Source: Williamsia sp. (GTDB taxonomy: Bacteria > Bacteroidota > Bacteroidia > Chitinophagales > Chitinophagaceae). From it: a stretch of DNA of 64,000 bases. The stretch lies in contig JADCRZ010000018.1 in the NCBI GenBank assembly GCA_015069695.1, positions 1 to 64,000 on the forward strand. The letters are read 5' to 3'. Shown here piece after piece: positions 8,675 through 18,110 of the stretch. The notes beneath the pieces are model-generated. The model was not told the origin of the DNA. It ran no database searches and saw only the letters and a program-made list of their open reading frames with translations. A program made the position numbers and the translations under genes. Position 1 is the stretch's first letter, and each line of letters starts with the position of its first letter.

Positions 8675-9490
8675 ATGAAAAAGATTTTCTTGTTCCTGTT
8701 TTTGGCCGTTGCGGCAAAGCAGATCAGGGCTGCGGAAACAGACACGATCAATGTATTCAGCGCCAGCATGCACAAAGAGGTTCGCTGCGTTGTAATCAAG
8801 CCCGGCAACTATGCAAGCAGCACAAAAAAGTACCCGGTTGTTTATCTTTTACATGGCTATGGAGGGAATTACAGCCAATGGCCCAAGCTGGCACCACAGC
8901 TAAAGGATGAGGCAGATGGGCTGCAGCTGATCCTGGTTTGTCCGGATGGTGGTGTGGGCAGCTGGTACCTGGACAGTCCGGTAGACACCAGTTTCAAGTA
9001 TGAAACATTTGTAAGCAGGGAGCTGATCAGTTATATTGATGGTCATTTCCGCACCCAGACGGACCGGCACAACCGGGCCATTACAGGTTTGAGCATGGGC
9101 GGGCATGGCGGCTTATACCTGGCCATCCGCCATCCCGATCTGTATGGCGCAGCGGGCAGTACAAGCGGTGGAGTTGACATCAGGCCTTTTCCCAAGAACT
9201 GGGACCTGGCAAAAAGATTGGGTGACACGGTTTGCTGCAAGCAGAACTGGGAAGCCAATACCGTGATCAATGTAGTAGACAACTTACACAAAGGCGATCT
9301 GAAGCTGATCATTGACTGCGGCACGGGAGACTTTTTTCTGCAGGTAAACCGCAACCTGCACCAAAAGCTCTTACAAATGAATATAGAGCACGACTATATC
9401 GAAAGGCCGGGTGCGCACAACAGCGATTACTGGAAGAACAGCATCGATTACCAGTTGCTGTTTTTTAAAAAGTATTTTGATGGGGTATGA
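8675..9490 (+). CDS. Exported esterase (alpha/beta hydrolase, esterase D/PHB depolymerase type)
   Basis: A 271-residue hydrolase with a signal peptide (about 1-19). The oxyanion region VVYLLHGYGGN and the nucleophile elbow GLSMGG (Ser140) are clear. Asp in the segment KLIIDCGTGDFF and His248 in GAHNSDYW complete a plausible triad. Family members hydrolyse small esters, feruloyl esters or tributyrin; this group is often annotated as esterase family protein or putative tributyrin esterase. It is divergent from the SPFH gene and convergent with the MORN-type gene at 9515. Confidence 0.85.
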   Translation: MKKIFLFLFLAVAAKQIRAAETDTINVFSASMHKEVRCVVIKPGNYASSTKKYPVVYLLHGYGGNYSQWPKLAPQLKDEADGLQLILVCPDGGVGSWYLDSPVDTSFKYETFVSRELISYIDGHFRTQTDRHNRAITGLSMGGHGGLYLAIRHPDLYGAAGSTSGGVDIRPFPKNWDLAKRLGDTVCCKQNWEANTVINVVDNLHKGDLKLIIDCGTGDFFLQVNRNLHQKLLQMNIEHDYIERPGAHNSDYWKNSIDYQLLFFKKYFDGV

Positions 9491-9514
9491 TGAGAAGTGG
9501 GATCCAGGAAAAAA

Positions 9515-10171
9515 CTAGTTAACTGTACTTCCGGTTCTAACCTTGATCTTTTTCTTTCCTGCATTTTTCTTTTCCCAATCCAGCACTTCCTGCGGTTTGT
9601 CGACGGCTTTTTTTTCTGTGCCGGCTGAGGCGACTGCATCTTTTTTCTTTCCTTCCAGTACGCCGAGCACATAGTTTTCTGTTTTTACGATCAACCCGCT
9701 GCGGGGGTCATAGTATTTCCACAAACCGTGGCGGATGCCGGCCCCTTCATTTTTGACCACCACGCGTTTGAAATGACCCAGGTGCTCTACGTCCTCTACT
9801 TCCAGCGTGTCGTACACTTTATCAGGATTGATGGCTTTCCAGTTTTCTTCGCGTACAGGATCACCAAAATTGTTGAAGTACATGGATTGACCATCTTTGT
9901 TTCCCCAGCGGTAATTTTCTGTAGCAGTTAGATCGCCCATTTGCGAATAGCGCCGCCACTGCCCCTCCCTTCTGTCGTCTTTGAACTGGCCTTCCTCATC
10001 AAAGCCGGGCTCACCGCGCAAAGGTTCATGATGGATCACCCATTTGCCCTGCTTTTGTCCGTGCGCATCCACCACATTGAGCGTATCGCCTTTCACACCG
10101 ATCATAAAGCTCTTGGGCTGACCGAATCCGGAGAGGGAGAAAAACATACAGGCAGCAAAGAGTAAACGCAT
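9515..10171 (-). CDS. Exported MORN/YwqK-like protein
   Basis: A 218-residue protein with a signal peptide (about 1-17, ending SGFGQ). The body consists of MORN-like repeats of the form G-x-W-x-x-Y or G-x-x-x-Y-x-N (for example REGQWRRYSQMGDLTATENY, GLWKYYDPRSGLIVKTENY), the pattern of proteins annotated as YwqK-family antitoxin. The C-terminus is lysine-rich. No toxin gene adjoins it and the signal peptide argues against a cytosolic antitoxin, so an envelope or scaffold role is more likely. Confidence 0.7.
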   Translation of the reverse strand: MRLLFAACMFFSLSGFGQPKSFMIGVKGDTLNVVDAHGQKQGKWVIHHEPLRGEPGFDEEGQFKDDRREGQWRRYSQMGDLTATENYRWGNKDGQSMYFNNFGDPVREENWKAINPDKVYDTLEVEDVEHLGHFKRVVVKNEGAGIRHGLWKYYDPRSGLIVKTENYVLGVLEGKKKDAVASAGTEKKAVDKPQEVLDWEKKNAGKKKIKVRTGSTVN

Positions 10172-10428
10172 AAACTAGGTTTGAAAGTGAACAGATAAAA
10201 CGGCTAAACCACCGTCAGATTGTTTGGGGTATACCAGCAAGTACCCGGCCAACAGGGCCTGTTCAGGCATGCTATCAATAAAATTACAGTTTTTACCAGG
10301 TCTGGTTCAGCAGAGCAGGGTGTTAATAGACCGGCAGCGGATGAAAATATATTTTTCTTAACAGGTACGCCTTCCCTGTCGGCGTGTATGGAAGGCAGAT
10401 AGAGAGGAGGATTCTCTTGCTGGCTTCC

Positions 10429-10453
10429 TATATTTGCAAGCTTAACAAAGGAG
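10429..10453 (+). promoter_or_regulatory. -7 box and ribosome binding site of the parvulin gene
   Basis: The -7 box TATATTTG is at 10429-10436. AAAGGAG at 10447-10453 directly abuts the ATG at 10454, a Shine-Dalgarno-like sequence that is unusual in this window. Confidence 0.4.
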
Positions 10454-11083
10454 ATGAAACATTTTTTGCTGCTCCCCCTTTTTCTGATGCTGATGTTTTT
10501 TTTGCAGGCACAGAAACTCACGGTTGCCCAGATGAAAGCCGGTATGGAAAAAGCACCCAATCCGGTCGCCTATGTTCGCCAGGTGCTTAAGAAAAATTAC
10601 AAGATAGATTCTATCTCGATTGTCAACACAACCCGGTTTTTGAGCCTGGCCGACAGCATAGCTTATACCGGCAAGCTGGGCAAAGTATACGGGCCGGTTG
10701 AGAACAAATACCTGATCCAGGTTTTGGGAAAGGCACCCAATCAGTTTAATCGCATTAGCCAGATCTTTATTGACACGTCTACTTTTACCTTCCGGATAGC
10801 CGACTCGCTGGCCAACAGCATTGTACAACGGATCAAGGATGGAACGGCCAGTTTTGAAGACATGGCAAGCACCTACTCAATGGGCGGCGAATCAAGTACG
10901 CAGGGCGATGTGGGCTGGATGGCCCGCGGATTTCTTGTTCCCGAAATAGAACGCGAGCTTCCCAAGCACAAAAAGGGAGAAGTGTTTAAAGTATGGAGCA
11001 GGACGGGTGTTCACATCCTGAAAAAAACTGCCGACCCCAAGCAAGACGCCGGCTTTGTGCTGCTGCTGCGTGTGATCCTGTAA
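10454..11083 (+). CDS. Exported parvulin-type peptidyl-prolyl isomerase
   Basis: A 209-residue protein with a signal peptide (FLLLPLFLMLMFFLQAQ). The second half carries a PPIC/rotamase domain: RISQIFIDTS, then FEDMASTYSMGGESSTQGDVGWM, ending GVHILKK, matching the parvulin pattern. It probably assists folding of exported or outer-membrane proteins in the periplasm. It has a single domain and lacks the long SurA-type N-terminal chaperone region. It lies upstream of the B12 riboswitch, with no terminator seen between them. Confidence 0.8.
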   Translation: MKHFLLLPLFLMLMFFLQAQKLTVAQMKAGMEKAPNPVAYVRQVLKKNYKIDSISIVNTTRFLSLADSIAYTGKLGKVYGPVENKYLIQVLGKAPNQFNRISQIFIDTSTFTFRIADSLANSIVQRIKDGTASFEDMASTYSMGGESSTQGDVGWMARGFLVPEIERELPKHKKGEVFKVWSRTGVHILKKTADPKQDAGFVLLLRVIL

Positions 11084-11127
11084 AAAAACTTTCTTCCTTG
11101 CAGAATTAATCTATATTCGCCGCGATT

Positions 11128-11325
11128 TGGTTTGCATTTAAATTATGCAATTAAAAGGGAAACCGGTGTGAGTCCGGTGCTATCCCCGTAGCTGTAAGCT
11201 CCCCCAGTTGTTCATCTCCATGCCACTGTCGTTCACGCACGATGGGAAGGCCTGAACAATGGAGCAAGCCAGAAGACCTGCCAGATCCCAATTTATTCAT
11301 TCAAGGCTTTCGGGTGAAAAGCAGG
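11128..11325 (+). ncRNA. Cobalamin (B12) riboswitch
   Basis: The conserved blocks are present in order: GGGAAACCGGTGTGAGTCC, then CCGGTGC-TATCCCCGTAGCTGTAAGC, a variable arm in which GTTGTTCATCTCCA pairs with TGGAGC/TGAACAAT, and the B12 box AGCCAGAAGACCTGCC (11267-11281). The hairpin GCTTT-cgggtg-AAAAGC follows. It lies about 70 bases upstream of a TonB-dependent receptor gene and should lower that gene's expression when adenosylcobalamin is plentiful. The exact ends are approximate. A near-consensus -7 box TATATTCG is at 11112-11119. Confidence 0.93.
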
Positions 11326-11397
11326 GAATGTAAGCGTCGAAAGACATTTATATTTCTGTTTCTTTATTTTCCTGAAAGCAGTCACTAAAATTTTCAC

Positions 11398-13329
11398 ATG
11401 AAAAGAAATTTTATCGTGGCTGCATTAATCTTTAGCAGCCCCTTATTTGCCCAGCAGGATTCTGTTTACAAAACACTTGACCAGGTTGTGGTTACAGCCG
11501 GTAAATTTCCCCAGAAACAAAGTACAACCGGCAAAGTCATTACCGTGATCAGCAAAGCCGAGCTGGAGAAGAACAGCGGCAGAACGCTTGGGCAACTGCT
11601 CAACGAGCAGGCTGGCATCACCATCGGCGGAGCCCTCAACAATTTGGGTGTCAATCAGGCAATTTATACGAGAGGCGCATCCTCCGGCAGAACCCTGATC
11701 TTGCTTGATGGTGTTCCTGTGTATGACCCTTCGCAGATCACCAACGAGTTTGACCTCAACTTTTTATCGATCAATAATATCGAGAGCATCGAAATATGCC
11801 GGGGCGCCCAGTCAACCTTGTATGGGTCTGATGCCGTTGCCGGCGTGATCAATATCATCACAACAAACAACAGCGCGGCCAAACCCCTGAATGCAAAAGC
11901 GACTTTCAGTGCGGGTAGCTACAACACATTTAAAACCAACCTGCAGCTGTTTGGCAAAACCGGTAAACTGACCTACAATGCCCGCTATGCCAAGCTGGTA
12001 ACAGATGGTTTCTCGGCTGCTTACGACAGCTCACACCGGAAAAATTTTGACCAGGACGGATACAATGGCGATGTGGCCAGTGCCAATGCCATCTACCAGC
12101 TTTCCTCTTCCCTGGCCATCAGGGGCTTTATTCAGTACAGCCGTTACAAGACAGATGTAGACGCCGGCATATTTGCAGATGAAAAAGATTTTTACATCCG
12201 GAACAAAAACCTGATCACGGGAACCGGCATCCGGTTTATAAAAAACGGGGTGCAGCTAACAGCTAATTATCAGTACAGTGACATCACCAGGAATTATCAC
12301 AACGACAGTCTGGACAGACCCGGCTTTTCAAAATTTTCGACCGACGACTATTATGGCAAAACCCAATTTGCCGAAGCCTACGCCAGCATAGAACTGGGCA
12401 GTGGGTTCAGCCTGCTGCAAGGGGCTGATTACCGCTTCAGCAGCATGAACAACCAGTATCTTTCCATCAGTTCCTTTGGTCCGTTCAAGACCGCGTTCAG
12501 AGACACGGTGCATAGCCAGGCATCACTGTACAGTTCGCTTTATTATGGCAGCCGCAACAAAAAGCTCCATGCAGAACTGGGCGGGCGCATCAACGTGCAT
12601 TCAAAATACGGGAGCAACAGCACGTTTACCTTCAATCCCTCTTATGCCCTGGTTGATTCCAGCTTACGGGTATTTGGAAGCTTGGCCACCGGCTTTAAAG
12701 CCCCTACCCTGTACCAGCTGTACTCGGCCTATGGAAACCCCAACCTCAAACCGGAATGGAGCCGCACCTATGAGCTGGGTTTGCAGCAGCAGGCAACGAT
12801 GATCAGCAACAGGATCGTTTTGTTCCACCGGAAAGTGTATGATGGCCTGGACTACAATTACCTGATCAACCGCTACTTCAATATCAACCGGCAAACTGTA
12901 AGAGGTCTGGAAATCGAAAGCAGCTTCCGGCCAGTAAAAGCCGCTTCCATCAGCGTTAACTATACCTACCTGCATCCGGCTGAACAATCTCAAAGCAGGG
13001 TTACTTACAAGGATACGACCTACGATCACCTGCTCCGCCGCCCGCAGCACAACTTAAACCTGAATGTCGATTACCAGTTCAGAAACCTTCTTTACTTCCG
13101 GGTAGGTGCCAAATGGGTCAGCAAACGCTATGATGTAGGTGGTTACAAGCAACCCGATGTACCGCTGGACAGCTATTTTATTTTGAATGCCTATGCAGAA
13201 TGGAAAGTGATCAAACAGGTGAAGCTGTTTGCAGATGCACAGAACTTAACCAACAAAAGATTTTTTGATATCCGGGGATATAACTCGATACCATTTTTGC
13301 TGAATGGGGGTGTTACCATTAGCTTATAA
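11398..13329 (+). CDS. btuB: TonB-dependent vitamin B12 receptor
   Basis: A 643-residue outer-membrane receptor: signal peptide (1-19), TonB-box-like DQVVVTAG, a plug domain (about 30-150, with IYTRGASSGRTLILLDGVP and GAQSTLYGSDAVAGVINI) and a 22-strand barrel ending in VTISL. The size is that of BtuB-type receptors without the carboxypeptidase-like extension of SusC proteins. The riboswitch directly upstream makes cobalamin or cobinamide the likely ligand. No BtuF/BtuCD genes follow in the window; a terminator closes the unit at 13357-13411. Confidence 0.92.
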   Translation: MKRNFIVAALIFSSPLFAQQDSVYKTLDQVVVTAGKFPQKQSTTGKVITVISKAELEKNSGRTLGQLLNEQAGITIGGALNNLGVNQAIYTRGASSGRTLILLDGVPVYDPSQITNEFDLNFLSINNIESIEICRGAQSTLYGSDAVAGVINIITTNNSAAKPLNAKATFSAGSYNTFKTNLQLFGKTGKLTYNARYAKLVTDGFSAAYDSSHRKNFDQDGYNGDVASANAIYQLSSSLAIRGFIQYSRYKTDVDAGIFADEKDFYIRNKNLITGTGIRFIKNGVQLTANYQYSDITRNYHNDSLDRPGFSKFSTDDYYGKTQFAEAYASIELGSGFSLLQGADYRFSSMNNQYLSISSFGPFKTAFRDTVHSQASLYSSLYYGSRNKKLHAELGGRINVHSKYGSNSTFTFNPSYALVDSSLRVFGSLATGFKAPTLYQLYSAYGNPNLKPEWSRTYELGLQQQATMISNRIVLFHRKVYDGLDYNYLINRYFNINRQTVRGLEIESSFRPVKAASISVNYTYLHPAEQSQSRVTYKDTTYDHLLRRPQHNLNLNVDYQFRNLLYFRVGAKWVSKRYDVGGYKQPDVPLDSYFILNAYAEWKVIKQVKLFADAQNLTNKRFFDIRGYNSIPFLLNGGVTISL

Positions 13330-13356
13330 GATAACATTGCTTTGAAAAAGCATTCA

Positions 13357-13411
13357 AGAGCAGGGGTAAGTCAGCTAACAGGAATTCTGCTAATTGACTT
13401 ACCCCTGCTTT
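13357..13411. terminator. Long-stem bidirectional terminator
   Basis: A 15-bp perfect stem, AGCAGGGGTAAGTCA with TGACTTACCCCTGCT (13359-13373 and 13395-13409), encloses a 21-base loop and is flanked by A and T runs. It separates the convergent btuB and aroQ genes. Confidence 0.85.
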
Positions 13412-13443
13412 TCGGACCATAACACTGATTCGATTGAGGTACC

Positions 13444-13869
13444 TCAGTCCTTGTTCAAAGACAAAGCCAGTACAGCCAGTTCATATCCATACAATCCCAG
13501 GCCGCTGATGGTGCCGCGGCATTTGGCTGAGACGTGGGAGATTTTGCGGAAGTCTTCACGCGCATGTACGTTGCTGATATGAACTTCTATAACGGGGGTT
13601 TTGATCGCAGCAACGGCATCGCCGATCGCGACCGAAGTGTGGGTATAAGCCCCGGGGTTCATGACGATGCCATCCCATTCAAACCCCTTGCGTTGCAATT
13701 CATCTACCAGATCTCCTTCTATATTACTTTGGAAATAACTGAACAGAATATGCGGATGGCTTTGCTGAAGCTGGTCGAAGAACGATTCAAAGCTTGCACT
13801 GCCGTAAATACCCGGCTCCCGTTTGCCTAAGAGATTGAGATTAGGCCCGTTGATGATGGCGATCTTCAT
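13444..13869 (-). CDS. aroQ: 3-dehydroquinate dehydratase, type II
   Basis: A 141-residue enzyme of the shikimate pathway that converts 3-dehydroquinate to 3-dehydroshikimate. The type II signature is complete: NGPNLNLLGKREPGIYG, the active-loop arginine and tyrosine, FQSNIEGDLVDEL, NPGAYTHTSVAI and EVHISNVHAREDFR. The ATG at 13869 (MKIAIING) is chosen over the one at 13884 because the family starts there. It follows carA by about 60 bases on the same strand, so the two are probably co-transcribed. Confidence 0.93.
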   Translation of the reverse strand: MKIAIINGPNLNLLGKREPGIYGSASFESFFDQLQQSHPHILFSYFQSNIEGDLVDELQRKGFEWDGIVMNPGAYTHTSVAIGDAVAAIKTPVIEVHISNVHAREDFRKISHVSAKCRGTISGLGLYGYELAVLALSLNKD

Positions 13870-13928
13870 GGAACAAAGATGCACAAAATAATCTGGCGGC
13901 TGAGGTGAAAAACCGGCTTGTATGCCTG

Positions 13929-15044
13929 TTATGCTGGCTTCCCGGTAGATTCCTTTACCAGCTTGATGAATTCATCGAACAGATACCGCGAATCGTGCGG
14001 CCCGGGGGTAGACTCAGGGTGGTACTGCACAGAAAACGCCGGCTTGCCTTTTACCCGGATACCTTCGATTGAAGAATCGTTGAGGTTGACATGCGTAATT
14101 TCTACGTGCTCAGCCTTTCTGACTGCTTCAGGATCTACACCAAAACCGTGGTTCTGTGTGGTGATCTCACATTTGCCTGTGATCAGGTTTTTTACCGGAT
14201 GATTAAGCCCCCTGTGGCCATGATGCATTTTAAAGGTGGGAATATCATTTGCCAGCGCCAGCAGCTGGTGGCCCAGGCAAATGCCGAAAACCGGTTTGTC
14301 TTCTTTCAGGACATCTTTCACGGTTTTGATGGCATAATCCATAGCAGCCGGATCACCCGGGCCATTGGAGATGAAGTAACCGTCGGCATTAAACGCTTTT
14401 AGTTCATCAATGCCTGTTTTGGCCGGATGGACTTTCACATAAGCGCCTCTTTCTACCATGCATTCCAGGATGTGCTTTTTAATGCCATAATCCATTACAG
14501 CAATACGGACCGGTGCATCCGGATTGCCCATCTCGTATGCCTGTTGGGTGCTCACTACACTGGCCAGTTCGAGGCCATCCATAGAAGGCACTTCCCTGAG
14601 CATGGCTTTTAATTGCTCTACATCATCGATCTCGGATGAGATGATACAGTTCATCGCACCTTTAGTACGGATATGTGTTACAAGTGCGCGGGTATCGATA
14701 TCCTCGATCGCTACGATCCTGTTGTCTTTCAGATACTGATCCAGCGAGCCTTTGGCGATCTTGCGGGAGTACTGCTCTTCCAGGTTCCGCCCGATCAGTC
14801 CCCGGATCTTAACCGTATCGGACTCCACATCATTGTCGGACACACCATAGTTGCCTACATGCACCGTGTTCATGATCAGCACCTGGCCGTAATAACTAGG
14901 GTCCGTAAACACTTCCTGGTAACCGGTCATCCCGGTGTTAAAGCAAACTTCGCCGGTGGTAGTACCGATCAGTCCGAATGATTTTCCGTGATGGACAGAA
15001 CCATCTTCCAGGACCAGGATAGCTTTTTTTTGCTGATTGCTCAT
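13929..15044 (-). CDS. carA: Carbamoyl-phosphate synthase small subunit
   Basis: A 371-residue glutaminase subunit that supplies ammonia to CarB for carbamoyl phosphate, feeding pyrimidine and arginine synthesis. The N-terminal CPSase domain (GEVCFNTGMTGYQEVFTDPSY, split around residues 31-51) is followed by a class I glutamine amidotransferase with nucleophile Cys256 in FGICLGHQ and His342/Glu344 in YHPES. Full length. It lies downstream of rplQ but is separated from it by a strong terminator, so it probably has its own promoter; TTTCTTTG upstream is one mismatch from the -7 consensus. carB is not in the window. Confidence 0.96.
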   Translation of the reverse strand: MSNQQKKAILVLEDGSVHHGKSFGLIGTTTGEVCFNTGMTGYQEVFTDPSYYGQVLIMNTVHVGNYGVSDNDVESDTVKIRGLIGRNLEEQYSRKIAKGSLDQYLKDNRIVAIEDIDTRALVTHIRTKGAMNCIISSEIDDVEQLKAMLREVPSMDGLELASVVSTQQAYEMGNPDAPVRIAVMDYGIKKHILECMVERGAYVKVHPAKTGIDELKAFNADGYFISNGPGDPAAMDYAIKTVKDVLKEDKPVFGICLGHQLLALANDIPTFKMHHGHRGLNHPVKNLITGKCEITTQNHGFGVDPEAVRKAEHVEITHVNLNDSSIEGIRVKGKPAFSVQYHPESTPGPHDSRYLFDEFIKLVKESTGKPA

Positions 15045-15126
15045 GCTGTGGTAACGCTAATTTTTTTGCAAAGAAATGAAATATGCGGGTTAAATAAACG
15101 AAAAAATTCCTGCGCATTGGCGCATG

Positions 15127-15163
15127 AAAAAAGGGCAAGACCCCGGAAGGTCTTGCCCTTTTT
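15127..15163. terminator. Terminator between rplQ and carA
   Basis: The stem AAAAAGGGCAAGACC / GGTCTTGCCCTTTTT with a short CCGGAA loop lies 22 bases after the rplQ stop in the direction of transcription. It should end the ribosomal operon before carA. Confidence 0.9.
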
Positions 15164-15184
15164 ATGGCGAGAATATGATCTTCC

Positions 15185-15760
15185 TTATTCAGGCTTTTGT
15201 TCTGTTGCTTGTGCTGTTGTGTCCAGGTCTGTTCCAGGTGTTTCCAGGGCTTGGTCAGGATTCGCAGTAGCGGTAGCGTCCTGTGCTGTTTGCTTGGTAG
15301 CATCGGCAGCGGCTTCGCCTCCTTCTTTCTTGCGTCCACCACCGGAACGGCGGGTTCTTCTGGCCGGTTGGGCTTTTTCGTCTACGCCTTTGCCATATAC
15401 TTCGTTGAAATCAACCAGTTCAATCAGGGCTGTTTCAGCAGCATCCCCCGGGCGCGTGCCCAGTTTGATGATGCGGGTGTACCCACCAGGACGGCCGCTC
15501 ACCTTGGGAGCGATCGTGCCAAACAATTCTTTTACCGCGAGCTTATCCTGCAGATAGCTGAATACAACACGGTTCTGGTGTGTGGTATTGTCTTTTGCCT
15601 TGGTGATCAGCGGCTCTACGTATATACGCAGGGCTTTTGCTTTGGCCAATGATGTTACGATCCGCTTGTGCGTGATCAGCTGGCAGGCCAGGTTGCTGAG
15701 CAGGGCTTTGCGGTGTGAAGCTGTTCTGCTGAGGTTTTTAATTTTATCTCCGTGACGCAT
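15185..15760 (-). CDS. rplQ: 50S ribosomal protein L17
   Basis: The first 120 residues are a standard L17 ([60 protein letters not shown]). A 70-residue extension follows, with a basic patch ([12 protein letters not shown]) and a disordered Ala/Thr/Gln/Glu-rich tail; such tails are common on Bacteroidota L17. It is the last gene of the alpha operon, 61 bases after rpoA and just before a terminator. Confidence 0.96.
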   Translation of the reverse strand: MRHGDKIKNLSRTASHRKALLSNLACQLITHKRIVTSLAKAKALRIYVEPLITKAKDNTTHQNRVVFSYLQDKLAVKELFGTIAPKVSGRPGGYTRIIKLGTRPGDAAETALIELVDFNEVYGKGVDEKAQPARRTRRSGGGRKKEGGEAAADATKQTAQDATATANPDQALETPGTDLDTTAQATEQKPE

Positions 15761-15821
15761 GACATGTTGTTTATACCCTGTACCGTGTCAGGAATTACAG
15801 GATTTGTTTTGTATTGATTTA

Positions 15822-16817
15822 TTATTCGTCGTCCAGTTTCAGCTTGCTGAGGTCCATACCGAAATGGAGGCCTCTTTCGGTGAGCACCTGCTCGATTTCT
15901 GCAAGGCTTTTTTGTCCGAAGTTTCTGAACTTCATCAGGTCTTCCTGTTCGTACTGCACCAGTTCACTCAGGGAGTTGATCTTGGCAGCTTTGAGGCAGT
16001 TGAAAGCGCGGACTGACAGATCCAGGTCTTCCAGCGGCGTTTTCAGCACTTTGCGCAGCTGAAGGGTTTGCTCGTCAACCATGTCCTCTTTCTTTTCTTC
16101 CTTGCTGTCGAAGGTGATGTTTTCATCGGTGATGATCATCAGGTGCTGGATGAGGATGCGGCTGGCCTGCTTAACGGCTTCTTCCGGATGGATGGTGCCG
16201 TCTGTATTGACTTCGATGATTAATTTCTCGTAGTCGGTGCGTTGTTCCACACGGGTGTTTTCCACGCTGTAGCGCACGTTTTTGATGGGCGTGAAGATAG
16301 AGTCGATGGGGATGTATCCAAAGGGAGCATCCTTTACTTTGTTGTCTTCAGCCGGAACATAACCGCGGCCTTTGCCGATGGTGAGTTCAATGTCAAGCTT
16401 GGCAGAAGGATCCATGGTACAGATCAGCAGGTCGGGGTTCATAACCTGGAAAGATTGCGTACCCTCCTGGATCATACCGGCTGTAAATTCGCTTTTGCCT
16501 TTTATGTGTAAGCTGATTTTTTCGTTCGACGCATCCTGGTCGGTGATCTTTTTAAAGCGAACCTGCTTCAGGTTCAGGATCACTTCTGTGAGGTCTTCTG
16601 TAACCCCTTTGATGGTGGCAAACTCATGGTCAGCACCTTCTACCCGGATGCCAACAATGGCATAGCCTTCCAATGAGCTGAGCAATACCCTGCGCAAGGT
16701 ATTGCCAACCGTAACGCCATAACCTGGTTCCAGCGGGCGGAATTCGAATTGGGCTTCGAAATCGGTAGCCTTTTGCAGAACGATTTTGTCAGGTTTCTGG
16801 AAATTTAAAATAGCCAT
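15822..16817 (-). CDS. rpoA: DNA-directed RNA polymerase subunit alpha
   Basis: A 331-residue subunit with both domains: the N-terminal dimerisation and assembly domain (EPGYGVTVGNTLRRVLLSSL near residues 32-51) and the C-terminal domain (about 255-325, DLDLSVRAFNCLKAAKINSL and FRNFGQKSLAEIEQVL) that binds UP elements and activators. It sits between rpsD and rplQ in the usual alpha-operon order. Confidence 0.98.
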   Translation of the reverse strand: MAILNFQKPDKIVLQKATDFEAQFEFRPLEPGYGVTVGNTLRRVLLSSLEGYAIVGIRVEGADHEFATIKGVTEDLTEVILNLKQVRFKKITDQDASNEKISLHIKGKSEFTAGMIQEGTQSFQVMNPDLLICTMDPSAKLDIELTIGKGRGYVPAEDNKVKDAPFGYIPIDSIFTPIKNVRYSVENTRVEQRTDYEKLIIEVNTDGTIHPEEAVKQASRILIQHLMIITDENITFDSKEEKKEDMVDEQTLQLRKVLKTPLEDLDLSVRAFNCLKAAKINSLSELVQYEQEDLMKFRNFGQKSLAEIEQVLTERGLHFGMDLSKLKLDDE

Positions 16818-16888
16818 ATATCTGTTCTAATTTTATTGATGATAAGTGCCTGTGCGTCACCTACCCGTCGCACTCGACATGCGAACAA

Positions 16889-17494
16889 TTACTTACTGTA
16901 CAATTCAACAATCAGCTGTTCCTTAATGTTCTCAGGAACGCTGTCGCGTTCGGGGTAGCTGATAAACACACCTGCTTTCTCTGCATCGTTCCAGTCGAGC
17001 CAGCTGAATTTGGGATTCTTGGTGCCTATGCGGCTGGTGATACCGGTTCTCTCTGAAGTAGAAGGTTTCAGGCTAATGATATCGCCTGGTTTCAGTTGAA
17101 AGGAAGGATAGTTGGTAACCTGTCCGTTTACCATAATGTGTTTGTGGGCAACCAGCTGGCGGGCACCGTTGCGCGAGGGAGAAAGACCCAGGCGGAATAC
17201 GGTGTTGTCCAAACGGGCTTCCAACAGTTTGATCAGGTTTTCACCTGTTACACCGCGGCGGCGGGAAGCTTCTTCAAAAGTTTTGCGGAACTGGCGCTCC
17301 AGTACACCGTAGGTGTATTTTGCTTTTTGTTTTTCACGCAGCTGCAGGGCGTACTCACCCAGGCTTTTGCGTTTTCTGGAAGCCCCGTGCTGACCGGGCG
17401 GGTTGCTGTTTTTGTTGAGCCATTTACCGTTGCCCAGAATCGGCTCACCAAAGATTCTGGAAATTTTTGTTTTTGGTCCTGTATAACGTGCCAT
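16889..17494 (-). CDS. rpsD: 30S ribosomal protein S4
   Basis: A 201-residue primary 16S rRNA-binding protein that starts MARYTGPKTKISRIFGEPI. It has the S4 RNA-binding domain (ARLDNTVFRLGLSPSRNGAR, QLVAHKHIMVNGQVTNYPS). In many bacteria S4 autoregulates its operon; no such site was identified here. It lies between rpsK and rpoA. Confidence 0.98.
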   Translation of the reverse strand: MARYTGPKTKISRIFGEPILGNGKWLNKNSNPPGQHGASRKRKSLGEYALQLREKQKAKYTYGVLERQFRKTFEEASRRRGVTGENLIKLLEARLDNTVFRLGLSPSRNGARQLVAHKHIMVNGQVTNYPSFQLKPGDIISLKPSTSERTGITSRIGTKNPKFSWLDWNDAEKAGVFISYPERDSVPENIKEQLIVELYSK

Positions 17495-17594
17495 AATATG
17501 CGTCAGATTTTTGAGTTCCCGGATAAGATTGTAAAAAATCTGAAAATTGAATCTTACCCAGCTTGTTATAAAATAGCGGTAACAATCTTGGATC

Positions 17595-17999
17595 TTATAC
17601 CCTTCTTTTCTTGGGCGGACGGCAGCCGTTGTGCGGCAGCGGGGTTACGTCTTTGATCTGGGTTACTTCGATACCGGAAGTAGCCAGTGCGCGGATGGCA
17701 CTTTCTCTTCCTGAACCCGGTCCCTTTACATATACATCCACCCGGCGTAGACCTGCATCGTAGGCTACTTTGGCGGCATCAGATGAAGCCATCTGTGCGG
17801 CGTAGGGTGTATTCTTTTTAGAACCTTTGAAGCCCATTTTACCGGCGCTGCTCCAGGCAATAACCTGGCCTTGCTTGTTGGTAAGGCTTACAATGATGTT
17901 GTTAAAGCTGGCGGTCACATGTGCGTCGCCGTAGCTGTCAACCTTTACAATTCTTTTTTTCGCAGCAGCTTTTGCGCTGTTGGCTTGTGCTTTTGCCAT
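17595..17999 (-). CDS. rpsK: 30S ribosomal protein S11
   Basis: A 134-residue platform protein of the small subunit. An Ala/Lys-rich N-terminal extension precedes the conserved body ([57 protein letters not shown]), ending in the signature [11 protein letters not shown]. It lies in the alpha operon between rpsM and rpsD. Confidence 0.98.
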   Translation of the reverse strand: MAKAQANSAKAAAKKRIVKVDSYGDAHVTASFNNIIVSLTNKQGQVIAWSSAGKMGFKGSKKNTPYAAQMASSDAAKVAYDAGLRRVDVYVKGPGSGRESAIRALATSGIEVTQIKDVTPLPHNGCRPPKKRRV

Positions 18000-18110
18000 G
18001 ATCCTGTTTGTTAACTAGGTAGTCGTTTAATAATAAAACCCTGAATAGTCAGGGTACTCCACAAGCCCTCCCCGGGAAGTAAACCGGATCCGGCGCTTGT
18101 ACAGATTGGA

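Noticed and set aside
9515-10171. Calling the MORN-type protein a genuine antitoxin
   Set aside because: It carries a signal peptide and no toxin gene adjoins it; the family name is historical.
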